A stretch of 64,000 bases of DNA from an uncultured Alloprevotella sp. (GCA_944322095.1 CALUNU010000010.1:1-64000), one strand, 5' to 3'. Shown: positions 17,269 through 26,466, counted from the stretch's first letter. Translations and numbers: made by a program. Notes: generated by a model not told the origin, from the sequence alone.

Positions 17269-17475
17269 ATGAAAGGATTAAGCATTTTGGCAGCATTCCT
17301 GGGCGGCGCAGCCGTCGGTGCAGCATGTGGCATTTTGTTTGCCCCGGAAAAGGGTACGGAAACCCGCACGAAAATTGCAGAGATCATCCGCAAAAGAGGT
17401 ATCAAGCTGAACAGCAAAGAGCTGGAAGGCTTGGTGGACGACATTGCCGACGAGCTGAAACCCGTTAACGACTAA
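17269..17475 (+). CDS. YtxH domain protein
   Basis: Protein of 68 residues: one Gly/Ala-rich membrane segment (about 6-25, LAAFLGGAAVGAACGILFAP) followed by the KGTETRTKI motif and a charged helix, the usual YtxH layout. Members are stress-associated membrane-anchored proteins of unclear function. It opens a three-gene operon with a holin-like membrane protein and a small coiled-coil protein, a combination common in Bacteroidetes. Confidence 0.88.
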   Translation: MKGLSILAAFLGGAAVGAACGILFAPEKGTETRTKIAEIIRKRGIKLNSKELEGLVDDIADELKPVND

Positions 17476-17485
17476 AAAACGAGCC

Positions 17486-17854
17486 GTGTTTTCCAGTGAC
17501 CGCAACATAGAAACCCTGCACGGGCTCCTCGCCGACGTGAAACGCTACGTGGAGCTACGGGTGAAGTATGTACAGCTGGACTTCGTGAGCAAGATGACTG
17601 TCCTGGCCGCAGCATTCATACTGGGAGCAATCCTGTTCATGCTGCTCATGATAGTCATCTTGTTCCTTTCTTACGCTTGCGCGCGGGCCATGGCTCCGGC
17701 CTTGGGCGGCATGCCCGCCGCATGCGCGGTGGTGGCGCTTTTCTACGCAGTGGTGGCGCTTCTGGTCTACGCATGCCGCAAGAAGCTCATCATAAATCCC
17801 GTTGCCAACTTTTTGGGCCAGCTTTTCCTGACCCATCGGAAAAAGGAGAAATGA
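17486..17854 (+). CDS. Putative Actinobacterial-holin-X/phage_holin_3_6-like membrane protein
   Basis: Protein of 122 residues with two membrane segments (about 40-65 and 75-98) and a basic C-terminus. The start is GTG at 17486, 10 bases after the YtxH stop; no ATG is available in the N-terminal region. Despite the family name it is a chromosomal envelope protein with no phage genes near it. An amphipathic N-terminal helix (DRNIETLHGLLADVKRYVEL) is typical of the family. Confidence 0.8.
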   Translation: MFSSDRNIETLHGLLADVKRYVELRVKYVQLDFVSKMTVLAAAFILGAILFMLLMIVILFLSYACARAMAPALGGMPAACAVVALFYAVVALLVYACRKKLIINPVANFLGQLFLTHRKKEK

Positions 17855-17855
17855 G

Positions 17856-18104
17856 ATGATACGCCATACGTACACGCTGAACGAGATTGAAATACGGCGG
17901 GCGCAAACGGAAAAGGCGCTGCAACAGATGGAGCAGCGCATCAAAGCAAAGACCGACCGCCTGCTGACGCCTCCGCCGGCCGAAAACAAAATGCAGATGT
18001 GGATAGGCAACGCCGAGCGGGCCTATGCCGTCTACGACGGCGTCATGACGGGGTATAAACTGCTGAAAAAAATCAAGCACCTCTTCAAGAGAAGAAAAAA
18101 ATAA
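17856..18104 (+). CDS. Small coiled-coil protein, unknown function
   Basis: Protein of 82 residues, highly charged. Residues 10-40 form a probable coiled coil and the C-terminus is lysine-rich (KKIKHLFKRRKK). The ATG follows the holin-like gene stop by one base, so it is translationally coupled and the third member of the operon. No family is recognised; a role with the two membrane proteins is inferred from order only. Confidence 0.75.
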   Translation: MIRHTYTLNEIEIRRAQTEKALQQMEQRIKAKTDRLLTPPPAENKMQMWIGNAERAYAVYDGVMTGYKLLKKIKHLFKRRKK

Positions 18105-18136
18105 CGGTATCAAGCCTGCTTGATACCGTTTGTTTT
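18104..18136 (+). terminator. Terminator of the YtxH operon
   Basis: A perfect 11-bp stem (18104-18114 with 18119-18129), four-base loop, then TTTGTTTT. It begins at the last base of the coding sequence. Confidence 0.85.
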
Positions 18137-18193
18137 ATGCCTGCCGCGCTCTTGCGCCTGCGGCAGTGGCCACCGGCGTGCACCCGGCCGGCG

Positions 18194-19081
18194 CTAACGG
18201 TCGAACACCCGGATAAACGACGACGGAACAGGCGTTTCAAACTTCATAAGCTCGCCCGTAACGGGGTGGTAAAAGTGAAGCCTGAAGGCGTGAAGCGCCA
18301 GACGGCCGGCAGGATTGTCGCCGTTGCCATACTTGACGTCGCCGCAGACGGGATGGCCCAGGTCCTGCATGTGAACGCGTATCTGGTTTTTCCGCCCCGT
18401 CTCCAAACGCAACTCGACCAGGGAATAAAGCGGCGAACTGCGCACGACGCGGTAGCGCGTGACGGCATACTTGCCCCCGTTGTCGACGGGCGACGAATAG
18501 GTGAAGAAGGCCTTGTTGTCCTTCAGCCAGCTCTCGACGCATCCTTCCTGCTGCTCCATCCGGCCCGACACGAGCGCAACGTAACGCCGGTCGGTAACGA
18601 TTTCATGCCAGTTGTGTTCGAGCGTTTGCTCAGCGCTTATCGTTTTTGCATAAATCATGAGGCCCGAAGTATCCCGGTCGAGGCGGTGCACAACGTGAGC
18701 AGAACATTTTTGGTGCGAAAGATGGAAATAGTTGTCGAGCACAGTCTTGACGCAATAGGCATGATGCGACGTTGCCATCGACAGTATGCCCGGGTTCTTC
18801 TCAATAACCACGATGTGGCGGTCTTCATATACGATTTTCACGAAACGGTTGCGCAGCTCCACGCCCTTTTTGCGGGTGCAGATCTCCACGTTCTGCCCCA
18901 CACGGAGCATAAAGTCGTGCCGCGTCTCACGGCGGCGATCCACCGACACGCCTCCACCGCTGAGGATGGCCTTGGCGCGGTTTCGGCTGACGCCCGAAAG
19001 CGATTGCATGACAAATGGCAGCAGCTCCATGGGGGCTTTCACCTTGAAGCTGACCGGACGCTGAGGATTCTTCGTTTGCAT
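18194..19081 (-). CDS. RluA-family 23S rRNA/tRNA pseudouridine synthase
   Basis: Isomerises uridine to pseudouridine in RNA, 295 residues. The N-terminus holds an S4 RNA-binding domain (about 15-65, VMQSLSGVSRNRAKAILSGG). The catalytic motif HRLDRDTSG carries the essential Asp near residue 142. The C-terminal core includes RKNQIRVHMQDLGHPVCGD. The exact target site among RluC/RluD-type enzymes cannot be settled by eye. A TAACTTTG box sits 32 bases upstream of the ATG. Confidence 0.92.
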   Translation of the reverse strand: MQTKNPQRPVSFKVKAPMELLPFVMQSLSGVSRNRAKAILSGGGVSVDRRRETRHDFMLRVGQNVEICTRKKGVELRNRFVKIVYEDRHIVVIEKNPGILSMATSHHAYCVKTVLDNYFHLSHQKCSAHVVHRLDRDTSGLMIYAKTISAEQTLEHNWHEIVTDRRYVALVSGRMEQQEGCVESWLKDNKAFFTYSSPVDNGGKYAVTRYRVVRSSPLYSLVELRLETGRKNQIRVHMQDLGHPVCGDVKYGNGDNPAGRLALHAFRLHFYHPVTGELMKFETPVPSSFIRVFDR

Positions 19082-19112
19082 ATATAATTAGTAAGGCTGA
19101 AAATGGCGGGTG

Positions 19113-19120
19113 CAAAGTTA
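19113..19120 (-). promoter_or_regulatory. -7 box of the pseudouridine synthase gene
   Basis: Minus-strand TAACTTTG at 19120-19113, 32 bases before the start codon; no clear -33 element. Confidence 0.4.
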
Positions 19121-19168
19121 AGAAAAATGTTTTATCCCGCCTCCCTGCGCGCCGCTGGGGCCCGGCCG

Positions 19169-21631
19169 TCAGAAGTCGATGGAGAAACGCACGTTTATCT
19201 GCCGCCCCGTGAGATAGTTGGGCACGGCATACTGCGTGTTCGTGATGTCGGTAATCCAATAATAGGAGTTCACGTTGTTGATGCCCAGCAGATTGAACGC
19301 GTCGAGCCCCAGCCAGGCATTCTTTATGAGGCGGCCGAAACCACGGATGTGCTTGTCTTCGTTGTTAATGAGCCGGTAGCTCATGCCCACGTCGACCCGC
19401 TTATAGGCCGGCGAGCGGAAAGTCTGCTCGGCGCGCCCCGAGTGAGGAGGACCGAAAGGCAAACCGTCGGCAAAGGCCGCCTTCAACGTAAGCCGCCAGC
19501 GCGTTGTGCCGGGAAAGTAGTCGGTAAAGTAGAGCGACAGATTATAGCGCTGGTCTGTGGGGCGCGGCAGCCACACGCCGTTCAGCTTCTCCTTCGTCGA
19601 CATCAGCGAGAAGGTAAGCCACGAGTCGGCCCCCGGAACAAACTCCCCAAACAGTTTGAAATCGATGCCCGCCGCATATCCACGGCTCATGTTGCGGCCG
19701 TAATAGACCACGCGCACATTGTCAACGTTGTAAGGAATCAAGTTGGAGAGCGCCTTATAATAGACCTCCGTCGTAAACTTAAAAGGCCTGTTCATCATGC
19801 GAAACATCCAGTCGCCCCCCAGCACAAAATGGATGGAACGCTGCGAACGTATCGACTTGTTCAGGCGCACCGTCGCTATGCCGTCCTGCATCGTCGTGTC
19901 GCGCAGCTCCTTGAAGAAAGGCGCCTGATAATAAAAGCCCGTGGCAAAACGGAAAGTGAGGTTCTCATTGAAGGCAGGCAACAGCCCCACCGACACACGC
20001 GGCGAAACCAGCGTTTCGCTGTTCCAATCCCAGTGGCTCAGCCGCACGCCGTAGTTCACGTTGAAGAGCCCCACCCCGCTCTGGATGCGCCACGTATCTT
20101 GTGCGAACAGCTCGTAGCGGTTCGTCGATATACGGTTCTGCGAACGCAAGCTGTAAATCAGCATCAGCCGCTCCGGGTCGTGAGGCAAGGAGTAGCCCAT
20201 CGAATCGCGCATCTCCCATTCACGCGAATTCTCCTTAATCAGTTCATTCTGCCAGTTGATGCCCGCCTGCAAGTCGTGTCCCGTCATTTTCTTTCGGAAG
20301 CGCAGCCCTACGTTCACCACTCGTGCCTTTAACGAGTTGCGGGCGTGCTCCATGTACGTACCAACGCCCAATTGCTCCTGAGTAGTCGCCTCGTTCAACC
20401 AATATTCGCCACGTATGTCGTAAGTTTCGCGCTCTTGCGTCGCAAAAGACGAGAATTGCAAGGCCACAGACGTCTGGGAGCCGAATTGCCGCGTCAGGGA
20501 GAGGGAACCAAAATACGTTCTGAAGTAGTCTTTTTCTTTTCCGTCGAAATATACCTTGAAGCTCTTGGCTTCCTGCATCGTTCCGAAGTTGGTTTCGCGG
20601 TCCTCCGGTTCGAAGTTATAATGATTGTCGGAGATGTTGCCGATGACATTCAAGGTCCAACGTTGGTTGGGCCGCCACGAAACGTAGGCTTGATAGTCCA
20701 AAAAGTTGGGATCGTACTCGCCGGACGTGTCGAGCGAACCCAAAAGATAGCGTGTCGTCTTGTAGCGGACGCTTGTCATGAGGCTGACGTGCTTGTTTCC
20801 CCAGCCGGCATAAATGCTCCCGCCAAGCATGCTGCCCGAGAGCGATGCCTCGAATGCCTGCGGCCGCTTGTAGGTGATGTCCAGCACGGAGGACATGCGG
20901 TCGCCGTATTTCGCTTCGAAACCGCCCGAAGAAAAGCCGATGCTCTCGACCATGTCGCTGTTGATGATGCTCAATCCTTCCTGCTGCCCGGAACGTACGA
21001 GCATGGGGCGGTACACTTCGATGCCATTCAGGTAGACGCAGTTTTCATCAAAAGAGCCGCCGCGCACATTATACTGCGACGAGAGCTCGTTGTGGGTGGA
21101 TACGCCGGCCTGCGTGGCAATCATTTCCTCCACGGCGTTTCCCGTTGTCGAAGGCACCGTCTTCATATCCGTCGGCTCCAAGCGTTGCAGCGTTCCCGTC
21201 TGGATGCGCTGTCCCTCGACGGTGGCTGTTCCCATGGTCAGGCCGAGCGAGGGCAGCATCACGTCGATGCGCAACGAATCGCCCCGGGCGGGTGCGATGG
21301 TGCGCTTGCGCGTTTCGTAGCCAATCATGGAAAAAATCAGCGTCTGCATTGTATCGGCCGGCGCCACGTAGAAAGAATAGGTTCCGTCCAGGCGCGTCAT
21401 GGTTCCCTGCGAACTGCCCTGTATACGCACGTTGGCCAGCTCCACGGCATCGCCGTTTTCGTCGACCACCCGTCCGAACAGACGGCAGCGCTGGGCCGTG
21501 GCCGTGGTGAGCAACGTAAAAAACAGCAGCAACAGGGAAACAGCCCGCTGCCGGTACGCCCGGCGACGGATTTTCGCTCCCCTGCCCTTATTTGCTTTCG
21601 TTGCTATTTTGCTGAACATTGTCTTTATCAT
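19169..21631 (-). CDS. TonB-dependent receptor with carboxypeptidase-regulatory-like domain
   Basis: Outer-membrane active transporter of about 820 residues from the ATG at 21631 (MIKTMFSK). After a long basic signal peptide come a carboxypeptidase-regulatory-like domain (GRVVDENGDAVELANVRI), a plug domain (NVRGGSFDENCVYLNGIEVY) and the 22-strand barrel, ending in Phe as outer-membrane proteins do. No SusD-like partner adjoins it, so it is not a standard polysaccharide-utilisation pair. The substrate is unknown. It stands alone between the pseudouridine synthase and the kinase-RapZ gene. Confidence 0.93.
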   Translation of the reverse strand: MIKTMFSKIATKANKGRGAKIRRRAYRQRAVSLLLLFFTLLTTATAQRCRLFGRVVDENGDAVELANVRIQGSSQGTMTRLDGTYSFYVAPADTMQTLIFSMIGYETRKRTIAPARGDSLRIDVMLPSLGLTMGTATVEGQRIQTGTLQRLEPTDMKTVPSTTGNAVEEMIATQAGVSTHNELSSQYNVRGGSFDENCVYLNGIEVYRPMLVRSGQQEGLSIINSDMVESIGFSSGGFEAKYGDRMSSVLDITYKRPQAFEASLSGSMLGGSIYAGWGNKHVSLMTSVRYKTTRYLLGSLDTSGEYDPNFLDYQAYVSWRPNQRWTLNVIGNISDNHYNFEPEDRETNFGTMQEAKSFKVYFDGKEKDYFRTYFGSLSLTRQFGSQTSVALQFSSFATQERETYDIRGEYWLNEATTQEQLGVGTYMEHARNSLKARVVNVGLRFRKKMTGHDLQAGINWQNELIKENSREWEMRDSMGYSLPHDPERLMLIYSLRSQNRISTNRYELFAQDTWRIQSGVGLFNVNYGVRLSHWDWNSETLVSPRVSVGLLPAFNENLTFRFATGFYYQAPFFKELRDTTMQDGIATVRLNKSIRSQRSIHFVLGGDWMFRMMNRPFKFTTEVYYKALSNLIPYNVDNVRVVYYGRNMSRGYAAGIDFKLFGEFVPGADSWLTFSLMSTKEKLNGVWLPRPTDQRYNLSLYFTDYFPGTTRWRLTLKAAFADGLPFGPPHSGRAEQTFRSPAYKRVDVGMSYRLINNEDKHIRGFGRLIKNAWLGLDAFNLLGINNVNSYYWITDITNTQYAVPNYLTGRQINVRFSIDF

Positions 21632-21719
21632 AAACGCAGCGGAGCTGCATTTATTATCACCCGTTCCTGTTAAAAGATGCGGCCGCGCTGTTCCCGGCAA
21701 ACGTCGGTACTGCTCTTTG

Positions 21720-23219
21720 CTACCCTTGCGCCCCGAGGCTTCTGGCCGGCAAAACGCGCTCTATACCTTGCTCGCGGTGGCACAGCCTCACCTCGACACC
21801 ATATTTCCCGTTGATATATTCGGCCAGATGCTGCGCACAGTAGACACTGCGGTGGCGCCCACCCGTACATCCGAAGGAAAACATCAGGTCGGTGAAGCCG
21901 CGCTCCATATATCGGCGCACATGGGCGTCGGCCAGCTTGCAGGCGCTGTCGAGAAAGGTCAGAATTTCACCGTCGTCCTCCAAAAAGCGCACCACCGGCT
22001 CGTCGAGCCCCGTCAGCGCCCGATAGCGCTCATATCGTCCCGGGTTGTGCGTGCCGCGGCAATCGAAAACGTAGCCTCCGCCGTTTCCGCTCATGTCTTC
22101 GGGTATGCCGTTCTTATAGCTGAAACTGAACACGCGCACCACGAGTGGCCCGCGCCCGTCGTAGGCCGACCGGCTCTGCTCGCCGTGGCTCTCGCCCGGG
22201 GCGTTGAACTGCGGCAGCTCCGTCATGGCCCGTAAAACGCTTTCCAGGTAAGGATATGGGCGCGCCGCGCCTTTGCGGAGCACGCCGCGGAGATTTTCGA
22301 TGGCGGGAGGGACGCTGTCGATGAAATACTTCTTGCGTTCGAAATATCCGCGCAGACCATACGTGCCCAACACCTGCATCAGGCGGAAGAGGACGAAGAG
22401 CAACAATTTTTCGCGGAAGGCCTCCTCGTCGAAGCGGCACACCTCGGCAAGCGCCCGCAGGTATTCGCCGGTCATCTCCTCGCGCAACTCGTCGGAATAG
22501 CGCGCCGAGGCCTGCCAGAGGTACGACGCCACGTCGTACTGCAACGGTCCGCAGCGGCCGCCCTGAAAGTCGATGAAGCAGGGGGCATCTCCCGGCAGCA
22601 GCATGACGTTGCGGGCCTGAAAGTCGCGGTACATAAAGCCGGCGTTTTCCAGCCGGCTCAGGTCTTCGGCCATGCGGAGCATTTCTCCTTCGAGCCGAAG
22701 CTCGTCATAGTCCATGTCGGTCGTGCGGAAAAAGCAGTATTTAAAATAATTGAGGTCGAACATGGCCGCCTGCGCATTGAAGCGCACCGGGGGCAGGCAT
22801 CTGTCGAAGTCGAGCCCCTCGGCCCCCGTCACTTGCAGGCGGGGCAGCAGGCGGATGGTGGCGGCTATCAGGCTCCGCTCGCGGGCATCATAGCGGGCAC
22901 CGTCCTCGCGGCCGCGCTTCAAGGCGTCATAAAGCGACGTCGAGCCCAGATCTGTCTGGAAATAGCGCGACTCGTCGGCCGATACGGCCAGGATTTCGGG
23001 CACGGGCAGCCCCTTGCTCCGAAAATGACGGCTCAAATAGATGAAACAACGGTTCTCGTCGCGCGACGGCCCGATGACGCCGATGTAGGACGTCGTCGCG
23101 CTGCCGGAACGGGCGTAGAAACGCACATATTCGCGGTTGCTGCCGGCCTTGGGCAGCCGCTCCACTTGCAGGGGCGCGCAGCCGTACCAGTCTTTAAAGA
23201 GTTGTATGAGGGCTTTCAT
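21720..23219 (-). CDS. Kinase-RapZ C-terminal domain fusion
   Basis: Two-domain protein of 499 residues. Residues 1-330 are an aminoglycoside-phosphotransferase-like kinase: the catalytic loop reads YRDFQARNVM and the metal-binding motif FIDFQGG. Residues 355-495 match the RapZ C-terminal domain, including GGGYVFDCRGTHNPGR and the signature FGCTGGRHRS. In E. coli that domain senses glucosamine-6-phosphate; APH-like kinases such as AmgK act on amino sugars. A role in amino-sugar sensing or recycling is therefore an inference. It is followed by a TonB-dependent receptor and preceded by a lone ABC ATPase. Confidence 0.88.
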   Translation of the reverse strand: MKALIQLFKDWYGCAPLQVERLPKAGSNREYVRFYARSGSATTSYIGVIGPSRDENRCFIYLSRHFRSKGLPVPEILAVSADESRYFQTDLGSTSLYDALKRGREDGARYDARERSLIAATIRLLPRLQVTGAEGLDFDRCLPPVRFNAQAAMFDLNYFKYCFFRTTDMDYDELRLEGEMLRMAEDLSRLENAGFMYRDFQARNVMLLPGDAPCFIDFQGGRCGPLQYDVASYLWQASARYSDELREEMTGEYLRALAEVCRFDEEAFREKLLLFVLFRLMQVLGTYGLRGYFERKKYFIDSVPPAIENLRGVLRKGAARPYPYLESVLRAMTELPQFNAPGESHGEQSRSAYDGRGPLVVRVFSFSYKNGIPEDMSGNGGGYVFDCRGTHNPGRYERYRALTGLDEPVVRFLEDDGEILTFLDSACKLADAHVRRYMERGFTDLMFSFGCTGGRHRSVYCAQHLAEYINGKYGVEVRLCHREQGIERVLPARSLGAQG

Positions 23220-23304
23220 GTTCTGATATGCTTTCTTCGTCTTTCCATTTCCTTTTCCGCCTTGCCGACAGCCGTTCCGGCCGTCGCTGCCGCTGCGGGC
23301 GGGC

Positions 23305-23949
23305 TCACAGATGGAGCACGCGGTCGTACTTCAAGGGCAACTGCCGGCCCACGCTCGTCACGATGAGCCCTGCGCCCCGCCGGGCGGCCTCTTCGGCCAT
23401 GATGTCGGCCAGCACGGCTGCGTTGGCGTCGTCCAGATGGCTCACAGGCTCGTCGGCCAGCAGGAAGTCGAAGGGCTGCACCAGGGCTCTGACGGCTGCC
23501 ACGCGCTGCTGCTGACCAAAGCTCATCCGGCCCACCGGCACGTCGCGCTTGTCGGCTATGCCCAGGCGCTCGAACCACGCATCTATCTCCTTCGCCTCTT
23601 TCAGCCGGGTCAAACTGTTTTTCAGCGCCACGTTTTCGCGGGCCGTGAGCTCCGGGAAGAGGCGCAGCTCCTGATAGATGCACGACAGTTCGTTTTTTCT
23701 GATTTCGGCCCACGCGGCAATGCCCAGCGGGCGCACGTCGCTTCCGCCGAAACAGATGCGCCCCTCATAGTCGTTGCGGTAGCCCAGGAGGAAGCTGCAC
23801 AGCGACGACTTCCCGGCGCCCGAAGCCGCCTCGATGAGGACGTTCGTTCCCTTTTCGAACGTCACGACCCGTCCCCACACGTCGCTTTCGAGCCCGGCTC
23901 TACCGGAAAAGACGCATGGCACGACGCTGTCGAGCGTGATGGCATTCAT
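23305..23949 (-). CDS. Lone ABC transporter ATP-binding protein
   Basis: ATPase of 214 residues of the LolD/FtsE-like size class. Walker A is EAASGAGKSSL (about 41-51), Q-loop CIYQELRLF, signature MSFGQQQR and Walker B FLLADEPVSHLD. The H-loop histidine normally found after Walker B appears to be replaced by Ser (VTSVG). No permease gene is adjacent, so its partner must be encoded elsewhere or it has a non-transport role. It lies between the RsmE gene and the kinase-RapZ fusion, all on the minus strand. Confidence 0.85.
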   Translation of the reverse strand: MNAITLDSVVPCVFSGRAGLESDVWGRVVTFEKGTNVLIEAASGAGKSSLCSFLLGYRNDYEGRICFGGSDVRPLGIAAWAEIRKNELSCIYQELRLFPELTARENVALKNSLTRLKEAKEIDAWFERLGIADKRDVPVGRMSFGQQQRVAAVRALVQPFDFLLADEPVSHLDDANAAVLADIMAEEAARRGAGLIVTSVGRQLPLKYDRVLHL

Positions 23950-24058
23950 TGTCTATATATATAATATGGTGTGGCGGTTCGCCGGGCAGCCTGTGCGTCC
24001 GGCGCTCACGGCCGGCCGGCGGTTGGCTCCGCTTAGTCGCCTCTGTGAAAAAACCGGT

Positions 24059-24790
24059 TCACTTGCCGCGCCCGGCCAGCCCCATCAGATGAACGGCCAC
24101 GAGGGCAGCCGTCTCTGTTCGCAGCCGGCTGTCGCTCAGGCTGACGGGGATAAATCCTGCCGCCATGGCGCGGCGCACCTCGTCGGGCGTAAAATCGCCC
24201 TCGGGCCCCACCATCACGAGCGCATCGCTCCCCGGAGCAAGCACATCGGCCAGGAAAGGCTTCCCGGCCGGCCCGTCGAGCTCCGGCCCGTAGCAATGGG
24301 CTATGAAGCGCCGGCCCTGAAACGGCCGCTGCACAAACGCGTCGAACGGCACGAGCCCCTCGACGTGCGGCAAACGGGCTTTGTGGCTCTGCTTCATGGC
24401 GCCCACAACGATTTTCTCCACGCGCTCCGCCTTGACCACGCGGCGCTCCGTGTTGGCCGTGGCCAGAAACGTCAGGCTGTCGATGCCAATCTCCGTGGCC
24501 TTCTCGGCCAGCCACTCCATCCTCTCCATGCTTTTTGTAGGAGCTACGGCCAGATGCACCCCTCCTCCCGGCCGGGGCGGCTCGGGGCACCGCTTCTCGA
24601 TGCTGAGCAGGCAGCCGCGGGGCGAGGCGGCGGCAATGACGCAGGAGAACGTCGTGCCGCGTCCGTCCACCACGCAGATGGGGTCGCCCTCGTGCATGCG
24701 CAGCACGCGCACGGCGTGGGCCGACTCCTCGGGCGGGAGCATGCCCGTGGTTTCCACGTCGGGGGCATAAAACAGGTGGAGTTCTTTCAT
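24059..24790 (-). CDS. rsmE: 16S rRNA (uracil-1498-N3)-methyltransferase
   Basis: SPOUT-class methyltransferase that modifies U1498 in the small-subunit rRNA, 243 residues. The N-terminal PUA-like domain includes EESAHAVRVLRM. The C-terminal knot carries the S-adenosylmethionine-binding motifs MVGPEGDFTPDEV (about 191-203) and LSDSRLRTETAAL. Its ATG overlaps the stop of the DUF151 gene as ATGA, so the pair is translationally coupled. Confidence 0.95.
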   Translation of the reverse strand: MKELHLFYAPDVETTGMLPPEESAHAVRVLRMHEGDPICVVDGRGTTFSCVIAAASPRGCLLSIEKRCPEPPRPGGGVHLAVAPTKSMERMEWLAEKATEIGIDSLTFLATANTERRVVKAERVEKIVVGAMKQSHKARLPHVEGLVPFDAFVQRPFQGRRFIAHCYGPELDGPAGKPFLADVLAPGSDALVMVGPEGDFTPDEVRRAMAAGFIPVSLSDSRLRTETAALVAVHLMGLAGRGK

Positions 24791-25344
24791 TCCCTTGATT
24801 TGATTTCGTCGCGTATGAGCGAGGCCAGCTCGAAGTTCTCCTCGGCCACGGCCGATTTCAGCGCCTCGTCGAGCAGTTCGCGGCTCATGGCGCTGATGGG
24901 CAGGGCCACCATGCCGTCGCCACGCTGCCGCCCGAGCTGCGTTTCAAAGACCTTGCGCAGCATGCGTATCGGGCAATCGGCCAACATGGCCAGCGCAATG
25001 CCGTCGGCCAGGTCGGTCTCTACCTCGCGGTAGCCCAAATCTTCGCATCCCAGCCGCACAACGGCGCTATAACGGTGGCCGTGAATCCAGCCTATCGACA
25101 CGTTGACCGGAAGCAGCCCGAAAGCCGCCGTCATCTGCAAGGCAAGCGACAGCCCTTCGGAGCGCTCGCCGGCATCGACGCGACGCAACAGCTCGGCCCC
25201 CGCACGGTCGATGAGCAAAGGCACGTGGCGACGCCCGCCCCGCTCGCGGAGCAGGAGTATGTAGGCGCCGCGCAGCGATACGCCCCGCGTCATGCCTTCC
25301 ACCGTGAGGTAGACCACGTCGTATTCTTCCCAATCCTCAGCCAT
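24787..25344 (-). CDS. Bifunctional nuclease family (DUF151) protein with UVR motif
   Basis: Protein of 185 residues from the ATG at 25344 (MAEDWEEY); longer frames upstream cross the promoter. Residues 8-135 are the DUF151/BFN domain (LPVNVSIGWIHGHRYSAVV in the middle). The C-terminus holds a UvrB/UvrC-type motif (ALKSAVAEENFELASLIRD), which mediates protein contacts. Plant relatives have nuclease activity; activity in this protein is not shown by sequence. It is the first gene of a unit with rsmE. Confidence 0.88.
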   Translation of the reverse strand: MAEDWEEYDVVYLTVEGMTRGVSLRGAYILLLRERGGRRHVPLLIDRAGAELLRRVDAGERSEGLSLALQMTAAFGLLPVNVSIGWIHGHRYSAVVRLGCEDLGYREVETDLADGIALAMLADCPIRMLRKVFETQLGRQRGDGMVALPISAMSRELLDEALKSAVAEENFELASLIRDEIKSRE

Positions 25345-25362
25345 ACGCTGTTTCTTATAGCG

Positions 25363-25370
25363 CAAAAGTA
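25363..25370 (-). promoter_or_regulatory. -7 box of the DUF151-rsmE unit
   Basis: Minus-strand TACTTTTG at 25370-25363, 19 bases before the start codon, implying a very short leader. No clear -33 element. Confidence 0.5.
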
Positions 25371-25609
25371 GCATATTTTTTCTTTTCCGCCGGCGCTGCC
25401 CGTCGAAAAAGGTGCAGGCGGTCGTTTTTCGCTCCCTGCCGGTCACCCGCCGGCGGCCTGCCACGCTGCCGGCTGCAAAATGCCGGGAGCCGCCCGACGA
25501 GCCGAACAGCAAGCCGGCAAATGCAACCACGCGGCCGCCTCGCAAGCGGGCGGAAGGGATGGGCGCGTGCTTTTCGCACGGTTTTCGCACAAGATTGCGG
25601 GAAAAGTCG

Positions 25610-25617
25610 TATCTTTG
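25610..25617 (+). promoter_or_regulatory. -7 box of the Nif3-like gene
   Basis: TATCTTTG at 25610-25617, 26 bases before the ATG at 25643. The roughly 300-base gap 25345-25642 is a divergent promoter region; its GC-rich middle shows nothing else. Confidence 0.55.
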
Positions 25618-25642
25618 CCCGTTGAAAGAAGACTCATTCCAC

Positions 25643-26425
25643 ATGAAAATAAAAGAGGTCGTCGCGACCCTGGAACGGTTCGCGCCCCTGCCGCTGCAAG
25701 AAGGCTACGACAACGCCGGCTTGCAGGTCGGACTGACAGAGGCGGACGCATCAGGGGTCTTGTTGTGCCTTGACGTGACGGAAGCCGTCATCGACGAGGC
25801 CGCACGCCGGGGCTGCAATCTCGTTGTGAGCCACCACCCGCTCCTGTTTCACGCCCTCAGGCACGTCACGGCCGCCACGCAGCCCGAGCGGTGCGTCTGC
25901 GCAGCCATACGGGCGGGCATCACGCTCTATGCCGCCCACACCAATCTGGACAACGCCCCGGGCGGCGTCAACCATGCCATGGCGCGCCTCCTGGGCCTTT
26001 CGGACGTGCGTTTTCTCGTGCCCACGCCTACGGGCGGCGGCAGCGGCCTCGTGGGCGAGCTCCCCGAAGCCGTCGAGCCGGCCCGCTTCCTGCGCCTGGT
26101 CAAAGACGCGTTCGGCGTGGCCTGCCTCTGCCACAACGAGGGGCCCAAGCGCCCCATACGGCGCGTGGCGCTGTGCGGCGGAGCCGGGGCCTTTCTGGCC
26201 GACGAGGCCGTGCGCGCCGGAGCCGACGCCTTCGTGACGGGCGAGGTGGGCTACCACCACTTTTTCGGCTACGAAAACGAGCTCTGGCTCCTGGCCTTGG
26301 GCCACTATCAGAGCGAGCGGCACACGGTGGATCTGCTCTACGACATCCTGCATGAGGCCCACCCGGACCTGCGCCTGGTCAAGACGGAGCTCAACACCAA
26401 CCCCATCCGCTACATGACCGACTGA
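25643..26425 (+). CDS. Nif3-like dinuclear metal centre protein, short form
   Basis: Protein of 260 residues from the ATG at 25643; longer frames run through the promoter. Metal ligands typical of the family are visible: VVSHHPLLF near residue 63, YAAHTNLD near 98 and a C-terminal GHYQSER. The family forms toroidal hexamers with a two-metal site and no settled reaction. This copy lacks the extra central domain present in longer family members. It is followed 42 bases later by the zinc-ribbon gene, a pairing seen in many genomes. Confidence 0.92.
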   Translation: MKIKEVVATLERFAPLPLQEGYDNAGLQVGLTEADASGVLLCLDVTEAVIDEAARRGCNLVVSHHPLLFHALRHVTAATQPERCVCAAIRAGITLYAAHTNLDNAPGGVNHAMARLLGLSDVRFLVPTPTGGGSGLVGELPEAVEPARFLRLVKDAFGVACLCHNEGPKRPIRRVALCGGAGAFLADEAVRAGADAFVTGEVGYHHFFGYENELWLLALGHYQSERHTVDLLYDILHEAHPDLRLVKTELNTNPIRYMTD

Positions 26426-26466
26426 CTCCACCCGACAACAAACAAACAACAATAACACGTATCAAC

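Noticed and set aside
17486..17854. Holin-like protein as a sign of prophage
   Set aside because: No other phage genes are near. The YtxH, holin-like, coiled-coil trio is a common chromosomal operon in the group.
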